This document shows positions 28,918-38,565 of a stretch of DNA of 64,000 bases, in pieces. Where the stretch lies: the NCBI RefSeq assembly GCF_014635885.1, contig NZ_BMDR01000003.1:1-64000 (forward strand), read 5' to 3'. How positions within the stretch are numbered: position 1 is the stretch's first letter; the number at the start of each line of letters is the position of its first letter. This stretch comes from Acinetobacter vivianii. GTDB taxonomy: Bacteria; Pseudomonadota; Gammaproteobacteria; Pseudomonadales; Moraxellaceae. The notes under the pieces were generated by a model, which was not told where the DNA came from, made no database searches, and saw nothing but the letters and a program-made list of their open reading frames with translations. Made by a program: the position numbers and the translations under genes.

Positions 28918-30444
28918 ATGACAACGATCATCAAACAAGATGACTTGATTACATCAATCAAGGATGCCCTGCAGTTTATTTCTTACTATCACCCACAAGA
29001 CTTCATCCAAGCGATGAGCCGTGCCTATGATCGTGAAGAAAACAAAGCTGCAAAAGATGCTATTGCACAGATCCTCATCAACTCACGTATGTGTGCTGAA
29101 GGTCACCGACCAATCTGTCAGGATACAGGGATTGTTAACGTTTTCCTTGAAGTTGGCTTAGACGTTAAATTTGATTTAACCATGAGTCTGGATGATGCAG
29201 TCAACGAAGGTGTACGCCAAGGTTACCTAGAGAACTCAAACGTACTGCGTGCTTCAGTTTTAGCAGATCCAGCTTTTGGTCGTAAGAATACCAAAGACAA
29301 TACGCCTGCCGTAATCCACTACAAACTCGTACCTGGTAATAAAGTAGATATTACTGTGGCTGCAAAAGGTGGCGGTTCAGAAAATAAATCTAAACTCGCG
29401 ATGTTGAATCCATCAGATTCGATTGTGGATTGGGTACTTAAAACTGTTCCAACCATGGGTGCAGGCTGGTGTCCACCAGGTATGCTCGGTATTGGTATCG
29501 GTGGTACTGCTGAAAAAGCCATGATGCTTGCTAAAGAAGCACTCATGGAAGAAATCAACATGGACGAATTACTTCGTCGTGGCCCACAAAGCAAAATGGA
29601 AGAACTCCGTATCGAGATCTTCGAGAAAGTGAATGCATTGGGTATTGGTGCGCAAGGCCTTGGTGGTTTAACCACAGTGCTTGATATTAAAATCAAGGAT
29701 TACCCATGCCATGCAGCAGGTAAACCAGTCGGTATGATTCCAAACTGTGCTGCAACTCGTCACGCACACTTCCAGTTAGACGGTTCAGGTGTTGCACATA
29801 TTCAAGCACCAAAACTTGAAGACTACCCTGCTGTGACTTGGGATTCTTCTCAATCGAAGCGTGTCAACCTTGATACCATTACGCAAGAAGAAATGAATGC
29901 ATGGAAACCAGGTGATACATTATTGTTGAACGGTACGATTTATACAGGTCGTGATGCTGCACATAAGCGCATGGTCGACATGTTAAATAATGGCGAAGAA
30001 CTTCCAGTCGATCTCAAAGGTAAATTCATTTACTACGTAGGTCCAGTTGATCCAGTTGGTGATGAAGTGGTTGGTCCTGCTGGCCCTACAACGGCTACTC
30101 GTATGGACAAATTTACTCGTCAAGTGCTAGAAGCAACTGGCTTGTTCGGTATGATCGGTAAAGCGGATCGTGGTCCAACTGCAATTGAAGCAATCAAAGA
30201 TAACAAAGCAACTTACTTAATGGCTGTAGGCGGCGCGGCTTACCTTGTATCTAAAGCGGTACGTGAAGCTGAAGTAGTTGCCTTTGCTGATTTAGGTATG
30301 GAAGCAATCTACAAGTTCGTAGTTGAAGATATGCCTGTATCTGTTGCGGTTGACGTGAATGGTACGTCAATTCATGCCACTGCACCAAAAATCTGGCAAG
30401 CTAAAATTGGCAAGATTCCTGTGGTTGATGCCGCTGCGTCATAA
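28918..30444 (+). CDS. fumA: Class I iron-sulfur fumarate hydratase
   Basis: TCA-cycle enzyme that hydrates fumarate to malate; oxygen-sensitive [4Fe-4S] type. 508 residues made of the TtdA-like N-domain (1-~330) with GHRPICQDTGIV (cluster Cys), GWCPPGMLGIG and IPNCAATRH, and the TtdB-like C-domain with GPTTATRMDKFT and GKADRGPTAIEA. It could be named fumA or fumB; E. coli has both and they cannot be told apart here. Related tartrate dehydratases are split into two chains, unlike this one. Monocistronic, with its own terminator. Confidence 0.93.
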   Translation: MTTIIKQDDLITSIKDALQFISYYHPQDFIQAMSRAYDREENKAAKDAIAQILINSRMCAEGHRPICQDTGIVNVFLEVGLDVKFDLTMSLDDAVNEGVRQGYLENSNVLRASVLADPAFGRKNTKDNTPAVIHYKLVPGNKVDITVAAKGGGSENKSKLAMLNPSDSIVDWVLKTVPTMGAGWCPPGMLGIGIGGTAEKAMMLAKEALMEEINMDELLRRGPQSKMEELRIEIFEKVNALGIGAQGLGGLTTVLDIKIKDYPCHAAGKPVGMIPNCAATRHAHFQLDGSGVAHIQAPKLEDYPAVTWDSSQSKRVNLDTITQEEMNAWKPGDTLLLNGTIYTGRDAAHKRMVDMLNNGEELPVDLKGKFIYYVGPVDPVGDEVVGPAGPTTATRMDKFTRQVLEATGLFGMIGKADRGPTAIEAIKDNKATYLMAVGGAAYLVSKAVREAEVVAFADLGMEAIYKFVVEDMPVSVAVDVNGTSIHATAPKIWQAKIGKIPVVDAAAS

Positions 30445-30464
30445 ATAATACTCATACAATAATC

Positions 30465-30497
30465 ATAGCCGAATCATCGTATTCGGCTATTTTTTTG
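30465..30497 (+). terminator. Intrinsic terminator after fumarase
   Basis: Ten-bp perfect stem ATAGCCGAAT/ATTCGGCTAT, six-base loop, then T7. Confidence 0.93.
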
Positions 30498-30546
30498 CCT
30501 AAAGCTTCTGCTAGATTATAAAGATGAGAAGAATAAGGAAATGCAA

Positions 30547-31089
30547 ATGAATAAATATTTACTCAGCATGCTGCTTGGTCTGAGCTTACTCTGCAACATC
30601 CAGCATGCCTTTGCATCTCCCGCACAAAGCAAATCGATCAAAGAACTGATCAAGCTCAGTGACCTTGAACATGTCTTAAATACCTCACTGGATGAAATGC
30701 AGCCAACACTGGATCTTGAGGCTGAAAATATTCTATTACGGGTATTGGGTAAAGATGAACTCACCACAACACAAGAACATCTAGCGGTGCTGGAACTCAG
30801 TCAATTATTAAAAGAAACCAGCTCAAAAATGTTTGCTCGACCTGAAACCATTCAAGCGATTGAAAAAATCTACGCAGATGCACTCAGTGAAGAAGAAGTC
30901 CAAGCCTATTTAAAATTTTTAAAAACACCTGAAGGCCAGTCGATTAATCAAAAGACACTGCAAATCACCACTCACGTTTTTCAATACATGAATAATATCA
31001 GTCAAAAAACCTTGAGCGACCCTGAACAAAGTTCACAACTTAAAGAGCAGTTTCTTACGATTATAAAACCGCTGATTCAAGAAGAATAA
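30547..31089 (+). CDS. DUF2059 exported protein
   Basis: 180 residues with a signal peptide (MNKYLLSMLLGLSLLC to about residue 25, cleavage after AFA). The mature part is almost entirely helical, and the segment ADALSEEEVQAYLKFLKTPEG is the typical core of DUF2059, a periplasmic domain of unknown function. ATG at 30547 has AAGG eight bases upstream; the ATG six bases earlier is too close to it. The small gap to the convergent lipoprotein gene has no strong terminator. Confidence 0.8.
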   Translation: MNKYLLSMLLGLSLLCNIQHAFASPAQSKSIKELIKLSDLEHVLNTSLDEMQPTLDLEAENILLRVLGKDELTTTQEHLAVLELSQLLKETSSKMFARPETIQAIEKIYADALSEEEVQAYLKFLKTPEGQSINQKTLQITTHVFQYMNNISQKTLSDPEQSSQLKEQFLTIIKPLIQEE

Positions 31090-31111
31090 ACGGCTCTTTT
31101 TATTGTCATGA

Positions 31112-31828
31112 TTACCAGGTCAGAGGATTCCAAAGCTTAAATGGTTTGACCAGATGTACCTCAGTCTTTGCATCATACTTCGCTGGTTTTAACTCTTGCG
31201 GTTTAGAACGCACTTTACCTGATGCATCCTGCGCAACAAAGTTATAGCTGGATGATTTTAAACGGGTAAAGGCAATTTCCTGATGCGCCACTTTATCTGG
31301 CATGATCATAAATGGCCCCGTATGCTCACTGCGGGAAATCTTATTTTCTTCGTCATACTTGATGAAATAAGTCTGAGCCGCATCTACCGTAAAATCCAGA
31401 TATTTCGGCTTTTGGAAATGTAGTCCAGCCAATGGTCGGCTCACACTCAGACGATAGGTGCCTGCGGGTAGCTCAAGCCAGTAATAGTGATTATGCAATA
31501 GACTTGGGATACGGTGTCCGTTAATGAATAAATTGGCCGCAGCAATTTCCTGACGGTTCCAGCGCGTATCAGGACGATATAAATAGACCACCGCTGCTTG
31601 TTCATTTTGCGGTTTAACTGGCGCGAAATACTGACCTAATTTTTGATTAACCCAGCCGCCCACACTAAAGCCGCCAACATGATATTGATCAAATAAACCT
31701 GGTTCTTTTTCTGTATCCACAGGGGGTAATGTTGCAGTCAGTGCGGTTGGTTTTTCTTCAACAGCTTTATGGCTTTGACAGCCAGCGAGCACCCCTGCAC
31801 AACATAATGACAATATTAAATAACGCAT
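31112..31828 (-). CDS. DUF2846-type lipoprotein
   Basis: 238 residues with a signal ending in LAGC (lipobox, Cys at about 16). The middle part (AVVYLYRPDTRW, LFINGHRI, LPAGTYRLSVSRP) resembles DUF2846, a beta-sandwich domain found in cell-surface lipoproteins of unknown role. The ATG at 31828 is preceded by GAGGG at six bases; a TTG twelve bases further upstream is less likely. Single gene. Confidence 0.75.
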   Translation of the reverse strand: MRYLILSLCCAGVLAGCQSHKAVEEKPTALTATLPPVDTEKEPGLFDQYHVGGFSVGGWVNQKLGQYFAPVKPQNEQAAVVYLYRPDTRWNRQEIAAANLFINGHRIPSLLHNHYYWLELPAGTYRLSVSRPLAGLHFQKPKYLDFTVDAAQTYFIKYDEENKISRSEHTGPFMIMPDKVAHQEIAFTRLKSSSYNFVAQDASGKVRSKPQELKPAKYDAKTEVHLVKPFKLWNPLTW

Positions 31829-31929
31829 GACATCCCTCAAGGCGTTTTCTTGAATTTATTTTTAACAACGCAAAACTATGCGGATTTTTTTCAATTTTAA
31901 GATTAACACCTCGTTGCCCAATTGCAAAT

Positions 31930-31967
31930 AAAAAAAGCATGAAAAGCCAAGCCTTTCATGCTTTTTC
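31930..31967 (-). terminator. Intrinsic terminator after clpX
   Basis: Stem AAAAAGCATGAAA/TTTCATGCTTTTT with a ten-base loop, 14 bp beyond the clpX stop; T-rich on the minus strand. Confidence 0.88.
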
Positions 31968-31980
31968 AGATGGATGAGAA

Positions 31981-33291
31981 TTAAGCCGATTTAGAATCGA
32001 CGACCTTCAAATCCTTCTTTTCAATCAGTTCAGGTGCGCCTGTCTGTGGTAGACGTTCTGGCTTAAAGGTTGGCTTCGCCGTACCATTAATGACCGCTTC
32101 ATCCACAATAACCGTGCCTACATCCGTACGACTTGGTAAGTCATACATGGTTTCAAGCAACACATTTTCCAGAATTGAACGCAGGCCACGTGCACCTGTA
32201 TTACGATCTAGCGCTTTTTTCGCTACCGCACGTAATGCAGACTCATCAAAAACAAGATCGACATCTTCCATCGTGAACAGGTACTGGTATTGACGTGTCA
32301 ATGCATTTTTAGGCTCTGTCAGAATCTGCATCAATGCTTCTTCATCCAGTTCTTCCAAAGTTGCAATCACTGGCAAACGACCAATAAATTCAGGAATCAA
32401 ACCAAATTTAACCAGATCAGTAGCTTCCACCTGACGGAACAATTCAGAGACTTTTTTGCTGTCATCTTTATTCTTCACATCCGCGGTAAAACCGATCCCG
32501 CCCTTCTCTTGACGTTGCTGTACGATTTTTTCCAACCCAGAGAATGCACCACCACAAATAAACAGGATATTTGCGGTATCAATCTGAATGAATTCTTGCT
32601 GTGGATGCTTACGACCACCTTGTGGTGGAATAGAAGCAACCGTACCTTCAATCATTTTTAATAATGCTTGTTGTACGCCTTCACCAGACACATCACGGGT
32701 AATTGAAGGATTTTCAGATTTACGCGTAATCTTATCAATCTCATCAATATAGATAATGCCCTTTTGCGCTTTTTCTACATCGTAATCCGCTTTTTGCAAT
32801 AACTTCTGCACGATGTTTTCAACATCTTCACCCACATAACCTGCTTCGGTTAAAGTAGTTGCATCTGCCATCGCAAACGGTACATCGAGCAAACGTGCAA
32901 GGGTTTGCGCCAATAATGTTTTACCTGAACCTGTAGGGCCGATCAGCAGAATATTACTTTTCGCAATTTCAATGTCTTGATGCCCATGAGTCGACTGCCC
33001 CACTTTTAAACGCTTATAGTGGTTGTAGACGGCAACAGATAAGGTTTTCTTCGCAACATCTTGCCCAATGACATACTGATCTAAGGCAGCACGTATTTCG
33101 TGTGGTTTCGGCAAAGCTTTAGTTGCCCAATCGCCAGCTTCAACTTGTTGACTAGTTTGTACTAGGTCCAAGCAGACATCCACACACTCATTACAAATAT
33201 ATGCGTCCTCACCAGCAATCAATTTTCCAACTTCAGATTGCGTCTTACCACAAAATGAACAATGTTTTTGTCCTTGAGGATGTTCGGACAT
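31981..33291 (-). CDS. clpX: ClpX ATP-dependent unfoldase
   Basis: AAA+ subunit of the ClpXP protease. 436 residues: zinc-binding domain with four cysteines (C11, C14, C33, C36), Walker A GPTGSGKT (about 127), Walker [11 protein letters not shown], sensor region [13 protein letters not shown], the IGF loop (GGIGFTADV) that docks on ClpP, and the C-terminal small domain with [10 protein letters not shown]. Located 41 bp downstream of clpP, in the common tig-clpP-clpX order. Recognises degradation tags and unfolds substrates in the cytoplasm. Confidence 0.98.
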   Translation of the reverse strand: MSEHPQGQKHCSFCGKTQSEVGKLIAGEDAYICNECVDVCLDLVQTSQQVEAGDWATKALPKPHEIRAALDQYVIGQDVAKKTLSVAVYNHYKRLKVGQSTHGHQDIEIAKSNILLIGPTGSGKTLLAQTLARLLDVPFAMADATTLTEAGYVGEDVENIVQKLLQKADYDVEKAQKGIIYIDEIDKITRKSENPSITRDVSGEGVQQALLKMIEGTVASIPPQGGRKHPQQEFIQIDTANILFICGGAFSGLEKIVQQRQEKGGIGFTADVKNKDDSKKVSELFRQVEATDLVKFGLIPEFIGRLPVIATLEELDEEALMQILTEPKNALTRQYQYLFTMEDVDLVFDESALRAVAKKALDRNTGARGLRSILENVLLETMYDLPSRTDVGTVIVDEAVINGTAKPTFKPERLPQTGAPELIEKKDLKVVDSKSA

Positions 33292-33332
33292 ATTTACTCC
33301 ACAACTTAAATCTTAAACTTAGGTCCTAAAAA

Positions 33333-33938
33333 TCAGGGACGTTTGCTCAGCACTTCATCTACTAAACCATATTCTTTGGCTGCTTGTGCAGTCATGAAAT
33401 TGTCACGATCTGTGTCACGTGCAACAGTTTCATAGTCCTGACCACTATGTTCAGCCATCAAGCGGTTTAAACGCTCTTTAATAAAGAGAATTTCACGCGC
33501 ATGAATTTCGATATCAGATGCCTGACCACGGAAACCACCGAGTGGCTGGTGAATCATGACACGTGCATTTTCAAGACAGTAACGTTTCCCTTTCGCACCC
33601 GCATTCAACAAGAATGCACCCATTGATGCTGCTTGTCCCATGCAATAAGTTACAACATCAGGTTTAATAAACTGCATGGTGTCATAAATCGCCATACCTG
33701 CAGTTACCGAGCCACCTGGTGAGTTGATGTAAAGATGGATATCTTTTTCTGGATTTTCTGCTTCAAGAAATAACATCTGCGCAACGATTAAGTTCGCCAT
33801 GTTATCTTCAACTTCACCCGTTAAGAAAATAACACGCTCACGTAATAGACGTGAAAAAATATCGAATGAACGCTCACCACGAGATGATTGTTCAACGACA
33901 ACAGGAACTAAAGCATTTTCAATTGTTGGAACATACAT
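33333..33938 (-). CDS. clpP: ClpP protease subunit
   Basis: Serine protease chamber subunit, 201 residues. Catalytic serine in [11 protein letters not shown] (about 102), histidine in [11 protein letters not shown] (about 127) and aspartate in [10 protein letters not shown] are present, as are the hydrophobic-groove residues of the mature form. Works with ClpX encoded next and presumably ClpA elsewhere. The N-terminus begins [12 protein letters not shown]; a short propeptide is usual. The long gap to tig suggests its own promoter. Confidence 0.98.
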   Translation of the reverse strand: MYVPTIENALVPVVVEQSSRGERSFDIFSRLLRERVIFLTGEVEDNMANLIVAQMLFLEAENPEKDIHLYINSPGGSVTAGMAIYDTMQFIKPDVVTYCMGQAASMGAFLLNAGAKGKRYCLENARVMIHQPLGGFRGQASDIEIHAREILFIKERLNRLMAEHSGQDYETVARDTDRDNFMTAQAAKEYGLVDEVLSKRP

Positions 33939-34253
33939 ACGTTTACTTATTCCTAAATTATTGTGACTCGATCTATGCCAACAATATGAGGGATAATCGA
34001 TGAAATTGCAAAAGGTTCAATCTGAAATATTCGATTATTTAGACTAAAATCTGGTAATTTTTCGAGAAATTAACACTTTCATAACATAGGGTTTTAGGCA
34101 CTTGCATCAATACTTTCAAGCATAGAAATTTTCGAATTCTACACGCTCTACTCTCTCGTATTTAACATGCTAAACGATAGAACAGAATTTAAGCCATAAC
34201 TGCACAATTCATTTTTTAATGATCTACCCCAATGCATATAACTTAATCCTAAA
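33939..34253. other. Gap between clpP and the tig terminator
   Basis: 315 bp, AT-rich. It should contain the promoter(s) of clpP-clpX, because tig ends in a terminator. No further structure was recognised. Confidence 0.4.
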
Positions 34254-34282
34254 GAAAAAGGCGCATTAAGCGCCTTTTCTTT
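34254..34282 (-). terminator. Intrinsic terminator after tig
   Basis: Stem AAAAGGCGC/GCGCCTTTT with a five-base loop and T-rich end on the minus strand. Confidence 0.88.
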
Positions 34283-34299
34283 AATCAACTTTTGAAAGA

Positions 34300-35631
34300 T
34301 TAGCCACGACGAGCTTGTTGTTCTTTCAATAAGTCTTCGTAGCTGATCGCAACATCTTTTACTTTAGCAGCAGCTAAGATGTGATCAACAACTTGATCTT
34401 CTAACACAACAGCTTCGATTTGAGCGCGTTGTTGTTTGTCATTTTTGAAGTATTCGACAACTTCTGTTGGATCTTCATAAGAAGAAGCCATGTCATCGAT
34501 GTAAGCATCAACACGTGATTGGTCAACTTCAAGTTTAGCATCAGCCAATACTTTGCTTACCAATACGCCAAGCTTCACTGATTTTTCAGCTTGCTCTTTG
34601 AACAATTCATCTGGAAGCATGCTGCTGTCAAATGCGCCTGCACCTTGAGCACCAAACTGTTGAGTGAATTGCTGGATCATTTGTTGACGTTGACGGTCAA
34701 TTTCCTGAGCAACCATAGATGCTGGAACTTCGATTTCGTTAGCAGCAACAAGCGCATCAAATGCAGCTTGTTTAACTTGGTTACGAAGACCGTTGCGAAC
34801 TTCACGTTCCATATTCTTACGAACGTCAGCTTTTAACTTGTCTAAGCCTTCTTCTTCAGTTAAACCAAAGATTTTTAAGAATTCAGCATCGATTTCTGGA
34901 AGTTTTGGTTTTTCAACTTGCTTCACAGTGATTTTGAATTGAGCAGCTTTACCAGCCAAGTTTTCAGCTTGGTAATCTTCTGGGAAAGTCACGTCGATAA
35001 CTTTCTCTTCGCCAGCTTTCATACCAACGATACCGTCTTCAAAGCCTGGGATCATACGACCAGAACCAAGAACAAGTTTAAAGTCTTCTGCAGCGCCGCC
35101 TTCAAACTTCTCACCGTCAACAGTCCCTTCGAAGTCGAAAGTCACTTGCATGTCTTTCTTCGCCATACCTTTGGTTACAGCCCAAGTTTGACGTTGCTTT
35201 TGCAAGTTTTCGATCATTACATCAACGTCTTTGTCGTTGATTTCTGATGATTTACGTTCAACTTCCAAATCAGCAAAAGCTTTCACTTCTACTTCTGGAT
35301 AAACTTCAACAGTCGCTTCAAAAACTAAAGCATCATCTTTGTTTTCAACTTTCTCAATGTTCGGCATACCGACCGCATTGATTTTTTCTTGTTGAATTGC
35401 TTCAAATACTGTGTCGCGAATGATGTCATTCACAACTTCTTGATAAATGCCCGCACCATATTCACGGCGTACAACATTCAAAGGCACTTTACCTGGACGG
35501 AAGCCGTTGATCTTCACAGTTTTGGCAGTGCGTTGTAAGCGAGCTTCAAATTGCTCGTTAACACGGCTCGTCGGTACAGAAACATTTAAACGACGGGCAA
35601 CGCCCGAAACCGCTTCAGTCGTTACTTGCAT
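34300..35631 (-). CDS. tig: Trigger factor
   Basis: Ribosome-bound chaperone and peptidyl-prolyl isomerase of 443 residues. The N-terminal domain has the ribosome-docking signature GFRPGKVP (about 44-51), the FKBP-like domain follows (about 150-240; [17 protein letters not shown]), and the C-terminal helical chaperone arms complete it. Upstream of clpP and clpX but in a separate transcript because of the terminator. The start codon is divergent from a TonB-dependent receptor promoter. Confidence 0.98.
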   Translation of the reverse strand: MQVTTEAVSGVARRLNVSVPTSRVNEQFEARLQRTAKTVKINGFRPGKVPLNVVRREYGAGIYQEVVNDIIRDTVFEAIQQEKINAVGMPNIEKVENKDDALVFEATVEVYPEVEVKAFADLEVERKSSEINDKDVDVMIENLQKQRQTWAVTKGMAKKDMQVTFDFEGTVDGEKFEGGAAEDFKLVLGSGRMIPGFEDGIVGMKAGEEKVIDVTFPEDYQAENLAGKAAQFKITVKQVEKPKLPEIDAEFLKIFGLTEEEGLDKLKADVRKNMEREVRNGLRNQVKQAAFDALVAANEIEVPASMVAQEIDRQRQQMIQQFTQQFGAQGAGAFDSSMLPDELFKEQAEKSVKLGVLVSKVLADAKLEVDQSRVDAYIDDMASSYEDPTEVVEYFKNDKQQRAQIEAVVLEDQVVDHILAAAKVKDVAISYEDLLKEQQARRG

Positions 35632-35794
35632 GGCTTCCTCGATATATAGTTAGTAATAACAATTTTTAAAGTGCCACATTATATGACAACTTTCTGGATA
35701 TACAAAATCGGAAGCTAAAAAAGCAAATATATTTTTCATTTTGTTCGAAATCATAGTTTTCTTAAATGAATCTTAAATTGAATGTTACTTTTTG

Positions 35795-35823
35795 TTGTTA
35801 ATGATAAATATTATCACTATAAT
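35795..35823 (+). promoter_or_regulatory. Promoter with Fur box for the TonB-dependent receptor
   Basis: TTGTTA (35795-35800), 17-bp spacer, then a perfect TATAAT (35818-35823). The spacer holds TGATAAATATTATCA (35802-35816), which differs from the 15-bp Fur core TGATAATNATTATCA at a single position. This predicts iron repression by Fur occupying the promoter. Confidence 0.75.
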
Positions 35824-35879
35824 TCGCACTGATTTTGAGCACTTTTCTATTTTTCTCGTCCAGCTTTGGAACTCTAGTT

Positions 35880-38054
35880 ATGAGTAAATTTAATTTATCC
35901 CCGCTTTCTTTTGCATTACTTGGGGCAATGACCACTTCGGCTTTTGCTGATACAACAACATCTGAAAACACCAATACACACCAGCTCGCAACCATTGTGG
36001 TATCAGCTTCTGGCTTCGAACAAGATATTAAAAATGCACCAGCTTCTATTAGCGTTGTAACTAAAGAAGATATTGAAAAGAAAAATGCGACCAGCATTGC
36101 AGATCTACTTTCGGATGTGCCAGGCATCGATATCCGTGATGGTATTGGAAAAACCTCAGGCTTAAATATTAAAATGCGTGGCCTAGGCAATGAGTACAGC
36201 CTCATTCTGATTGATGGTCGCCGCCAAACCACCTCTTCTGATGTGACACCAAATGGTTTTGGCGAATCGGCAAATGGCTTTTTACCTCCACTGGCTTCAA
36301 TCGAGCGTATTGAAGTGATTCGTGGACCAATGGCAACACGCTATGGTTCAGAAGCGATGGGTGGTGTAATTAACATTATTACCAAAAAAATTAGCAATGA
36401 ATGGAATGGTAATGTCACCGTCAGCGGCAATGTGATGGAACATGGTGGCGAAGCCGATTCATGGAAAACCAGCGTTGTCGTAAATGGTCCAATTATTCAA
36501 GATAAGCTGGGTCTACAGTTACGTGGTTCTTATTTAGATCGCCAAAAGTCAGAACGTGTGCCAGGCACTTCAGGCCGTGATCCACGTCCAAGTGAAGCAG
36601 ATATTTATGATGTTGGTGGAAAACTATCATTTAAGTTAAATGATCAAAATAGCTTCTGGATTGATGGTTTTCACTCAAGTCAAACTTATAAAAATGATGA
36701 CAACCGCTTAGGTACATTGGATACCCCAGAACGTGCCAATGGCTATAAAGATGAGCTGGAATTCAAACGAGACCAAATTGCTGCCGGTCATAATGGTGAC
36801 TATAGTTTTGGTCAATGGAATTCTTATGTCAGCCAGACTAAAACAGAAACAATTGGTCGTACAATTCCTAGAAATACATTCCCAGGGAATGCTTCAGCAG
36901 GTCAGGACCGTACCTTAAAAAATACTGATTTTGTTGCTGATTCGCATGTCATTTTACCAATTGCAGATCACAAACTTACTGTCGGTGCTGAATATAAAGA
37001 AGCTGAAATTGCTGATGATATTGCTAGCATTGGTGCAAAATTCAAAAGAGACTCTTTTTCTGTCTACGCAGAAGATGAATGGCGCATCCTAGATAATCTT
37101 GGCTTTACACTGGGTGGTCGTTATGAGGATCATTCTGGCTTTGGTGGTCAATTTAGCCCACGCGCCTACCTCGTCTGGAATGCAAATGACGAACTTACAA
37201 TTAAAGGTGGCGTCAGCACAGGTTATAAAGCCCCTTCAGCAAAAGATCTTCACAATGGTATTGTGAGTATTAGTGGGCAAGGTACATCTTTTAACATTGG
37301 TTCTCCTAACTTAAAACCAGAAGAATCAACCAACTATGAACTTGGCTTCAACTATAATAATGGCAATTTAGACCTGACCACGACAGCATTCTTTAATAAG
37401 ATTAAGAACCTGATTACTGAGGGGCCTGAATTACTGAACTGTTTCTCTGCAAAAAAACCAAATCAACCAGGTTGTGTGAGCTATGGATCGCATATCACTC
37501 AGGATACTTTTTCACAAAAAATTAATGCAGATGAAGCTGAAACCAAAGGTGTTGAGCTCAGCTTGAAGTACAGTATTATTCCTGAATGGGACATTAAAGC
37601 GGCATATACCTATATGGAATCAGAAATTACCAAAGGTAAAAACAAAGGTTCTTATCTGAGTAATGTCCCTAAAAATGCATTTAATATGACTTCAACCTGG
37701 CACATCAATGATGCCTTTGATGTATGGTTACAACATGAATATAAGTCAGACCGTAAGCGCTACAATACAGAGCAAACCGCTGGTGATGCCGCTATTATTT
37801 ATAATGCAACCAACAATAAATTAAAGGGTTATAACTTATTTAATCTGGGTGCAAGTTATAGTGTCAATGATCAATTACGCTTCAATGGTTCAGTGAACAA
37901 CCTGCTCGACAAAGACTTTAGCAGCAATGGCTCATATATTGATGCCAATGGTAATCCCGCTTCTTATTATGACTATATGCAAATTAGTTCAGGGATGTCT
38001 GGTACTTATCTGGCAGGCCGTAACTACTGGTTATCTGTATCTTATGACTTCTAA
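35880..38054 (+). CDS. TonB-dependent siderophore receptor (CirA/FepA/PirA-like)
   Basis: Outer-membrane receptor of about 724 residues from the ATG at 35880. Signal peptide ends TSAFA; a TonB-box-like stretch (TIVVSAS) follows; plug domain about 40-165 (SISVVTKEDI, MRGLGNEYSLILIDGRR, IERIEVIRGPMATRYGSEAMGGVINIITKK in pieces), then a 22-strand barrel ending in SVSYDF with the terminal aromatic. The LILIDGRR and ERIEVIRGP blocks fit catecholate receptors of the CirA/PirA type; the ligand is inferred. A TTG start 45 bases upstream is unlikely. A Fur-box promoter lies upstream, so expression should rise when iron is scarce. Confidence 0.85.
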   Translation: MSKFNLSPLSFALLGAMTTSAFADTTTSENTNTHQLATIVVSASGFEQDIKNAPASISVVTKEDIEKKNATSIADLLSDVPGIDIRDGIGKTSGLNIKMRGLGNEYSLILIDGRRQTTSSDVTPNGFGESANGFLPPLASIERIEVIRGPMATRYGSEAMGGVINIITKKISNEWNGNVTVSGNVMEHGGEADSWKTSVVVNGPIIQDKLGLQLRGSYLDRQKSERVPGTSGRDPRPSEADIYDVGGKLSFKLNDQNSFWIDGFHSSQTYKNDDNRLGTLDTPERANGYKDELEFKRDQIAAGHNGDYSFGQWNSYVSQTKTETIGRTIPRNTFPGNASAGQDRTLKNTDFVADSHVILPIADHKLTVGAEYKEAEIADDIASIGAKFKRDSFSVYAEDEWRILDNLGFTLGGRYEDHSGFGGQFSPRAYLVWNANDELTIKGGVSTGYKAPSAKDLHNGIVSISGQGTSFNIGSPNLKPEESTNYELGFNYNNGNLDLTTTAFFNKIKNLITEGPELLNCFSAKKPNQPGCVSYGSHITQDTFSQKINADEAETKGVELSLKYSIIPEWDIKAAYTYMESEITKGKNKGSYLSNVPKNAFNMTSTWHINDAFDVWLQHEYKSDRKRYNTEQTAGDAAIIYNATNNKLKGYNLFNLGASYSVNDQLRFNGSVNNLLDKDFSSNGSYIDANGNPASYYDYMQISSGMSGTYLAGRNYWLSVSYDF

Positions 38055-38073
38055 ATAATCTATAAGCTGTAAT

Positions 38074-38103
38074 AAAAAAAACCTGCACATGCAGGTTTTT
38101 TTA
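38074..38103 (+). terminator. Intrinsic terminator after first receptor gene
   Basis: Stem AAAACCTGC/GCAGGTTTT with a four-base loop and T7. Confidence 0.9.
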
Positions 38104-38515
38104 TACTTATTCCACGATCACACCATGCTTTGAACAGTCATAGCTTAGTTAATATTGATACACTGGGAAAAATAATCTAAACGTCAAAACTGCGATCACT
38201 TTTCAATCCGAGCGATCGATCACATTCATTAGCTTTTAACTTTTACTCCCACTTCTCTTTTCCACTAAAAATAACAAGCTGATATTCAAAAGTTTTCATA
38301 TTGACTGGATATAAAAAATTAAAACCTGCTTCATTCAAATGAAAAAAATCACAAAATCTAAATTAAAAGTTAATCTTTAAAACACAATCGTTTTTATAGA
38401 TTAAAGAAAAAAATCAACAAATTAACTACATTTTAGAACAAAACTTTATTCATATTTCCATAATTAGAAGCTTAAGAGATTGAAAAAATCAATTTCAAAC
38501 AAATGAATATAGAAA
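38104..38515. other. AT-rich upstream region of piuA
   Basis: About 410 bp between the terminator of the first receptor gene and the Fur-like site of the second. Very AT-rich with no open frame that has a start signal; likely untranslated regulatory DNA. Confidence 0.4.
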
Positions 38516-38530
38516 TAAGAATGATTATTC
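38516..38530 (+). promoter_or_regulatory. Fur-box-like site upstream of piuA
   Basis: TAAGAATGATTATTC matches the 15-bp Fur core at 10 of 14 informative positions, with an intact AATNATTAT centre and symmetrical AGAAT/ATTCT arms. CATAAT at 38535-38540 is a possible -10. It lies 35 bp before the start codon. Confidence 0.55.
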
Positions 38531-38565
38531 TTTGCATAATTTTTTACACAGTCTAGGCGTGACTC

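Noticed and set aside
29319..29696. 125-codon minus-strand frame inside fumarase
   Set aside because: Shadow of the conserved fumarase reading frame; Ser/Pro-rich without a start signal.
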